From positions 1 to 5,690 of the forward strand of contig CAJQND010000254.1 in NCBI GenBank assembly GCA_905479595.1: DNA of 5,690 nt, read 5' to 3'. The position numbers were made by a program, and so were the translations under genes. The notes under the pieces were generated by a model. It had not been told where the DNA came from. It saw only the letters and a program-made list of their open reading frames with translations, and did not search any database. Each line of letters opens with the position of its first letter. The stretch's first letter is position 1. Of this stretch, positions 5,447 through 5,690 are shown in pieces. The DNA comes from an uncultured Hyphomicrobiales bacterium. Its GTDB lineage: Bacteria > Pseudomonadota > Alphaproteobacteria > Rhizobiales > CAJQND01.

Positions 5447-5690
5447 CGCTGGTCTCATCTTCATGTGTTAACGGCAAGGATTGCCACCAGGCATTCGTTG
5501 CCAGTGCACTACGCAATGGAGTGATAGTTTCGCCTGGTGCATTCTCGATATACCGCTTTGCTTCATCGAGCGATGCAGGCGGTAAGGTTTTGAGGTAGGC
5601 TATTCCAGCTTCGATGGTGAACTCGTGACTGGAGTGCTCTGTAAAATTGGCAGGCAGATCAGTCCAGACACATGCGTCATATCCGGTCGC
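5436..5690 (-). CDS. C-terminal part of an uncharacterised protein, overlapping the recG start
   Basis: An open frame of 84 codons runs from the right edge to a TGA at 5436-5438, inside the first codons of recG (11-bp overlap). No in-frame ATG or GTG lies in it, so the start must be beyond the window. Visible pieces include YDACVWTDLPANF (fragment residues 4-16), a helical part with IAYLKTLPP and EAKRYIENAP, and ITPLRSAL before a Trp-Trp pair and an acidic tail. No signal peptide, membrane segment or known catalytic motif can be seen in this part. From memory, the pattern W-T-x-L-P-x-N-F, then A-x-x-Y-L, Y-I-x-x-A-P and T-P-L-R resembles the C-terminal half of roughly 200-residue uncharacterised proteins that begin with a GWGSLIWDPR-like motif, possibly with a gamma-glutamylcyclotransferase-like fold. 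I cannot verify this. It is not the SdhE-type gene I would expect near recG in some relatives. Confidence 0.7.
   Translation of the reverse strand, partial: ATGYDACVWTDLPANFTEHSSHEFTIEAGIAYLKTLPPASLDEAKRYIENAPGETITPLRSALATNAWWQSLPLTHEDETSDAS

Noticed and set aside
5436..5690. The upstream partial gene as sdhE (succinate dehydrogenase assembly factor), expected near recG in some relatives
   Set aside because: The translated fragment lacks the RGxxE-type motif and the short helical character of SdhE, and the strand is wrong for the arrangement I recall.
1..5690. Mobile element, CRISPR array, toxin-antitoxin, defence or phage system
   Set aside because: Every long frame that looks real is a housekeeping or envelope-type gene; no transposase, integrase, direct-repeat array, terminal inverted repeat or tRNA-like sequence was seen.

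Overview
This window reads as an ordinary chromosomal stretch from an alphaproteobacterium, most likely Rhizobiales/Hyphomicrobiales. The evidence is the neighbourhood (the end of glmS, a DUF502 membrane protein and recG close together, an association I recall from rhizobial genomes), the alphaproteobacterial-looking RecG N-terminus (MRPEILTPLFA) and the moderate GC content. This placement is inference from protein character, not from a search.

Layout from left to right: the 3' end of glmS (+, 1-456); a 96-bp gap ending in a perfect hairpin that abuts the next start codon; a secreted TPR-SPOR protein (+, 553-1998); a small DUF454/YbaN-type inner-membrane protein (-, 2007-2375) convergent with it; a 163-bp divergent intergenic region with a candidate promoter, an inverted repeat and a possible small upstream ORF; a DUF502 inner-membrane protein (+, 2539-3327); recG (-, 3332-5446) convergent with it across 4 bp, with a small hairpin over the two stop codons; and, upstream of recG on the same strand and overlapping its start by 11 bp, the C-terminal part of an uncharacterised protein that runs off the right edge (-, 5436-5690 and beyond). 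No stretch over 300 bp lacks a gene.

Functionally, glmS makes glucosamine-6-phosphate for peptidoglycan and lipid A. The TPR-SPOR protein probably works in the periplasm on peptidoglycan at the division site, so the first two genes share an envelope theme. The DUF454 and DUF502 proteins are membrane proteins of unknown role. RecG is the replication-fork-remodelling helicase and is probably translated from an mRNA shared with the unknown upstream gene.

I found no tRNA, rRNA, CRISPR array, insertion sequence, phage gene or defence system, and nothing I can defend as a new biological system. The points most worth a second look are the unknown gene overlapping recG, the TPR-SPOR protein beside glmS, the hairpin against its start codon, and the possible upstream ORF ahead of the DUF502 gene.
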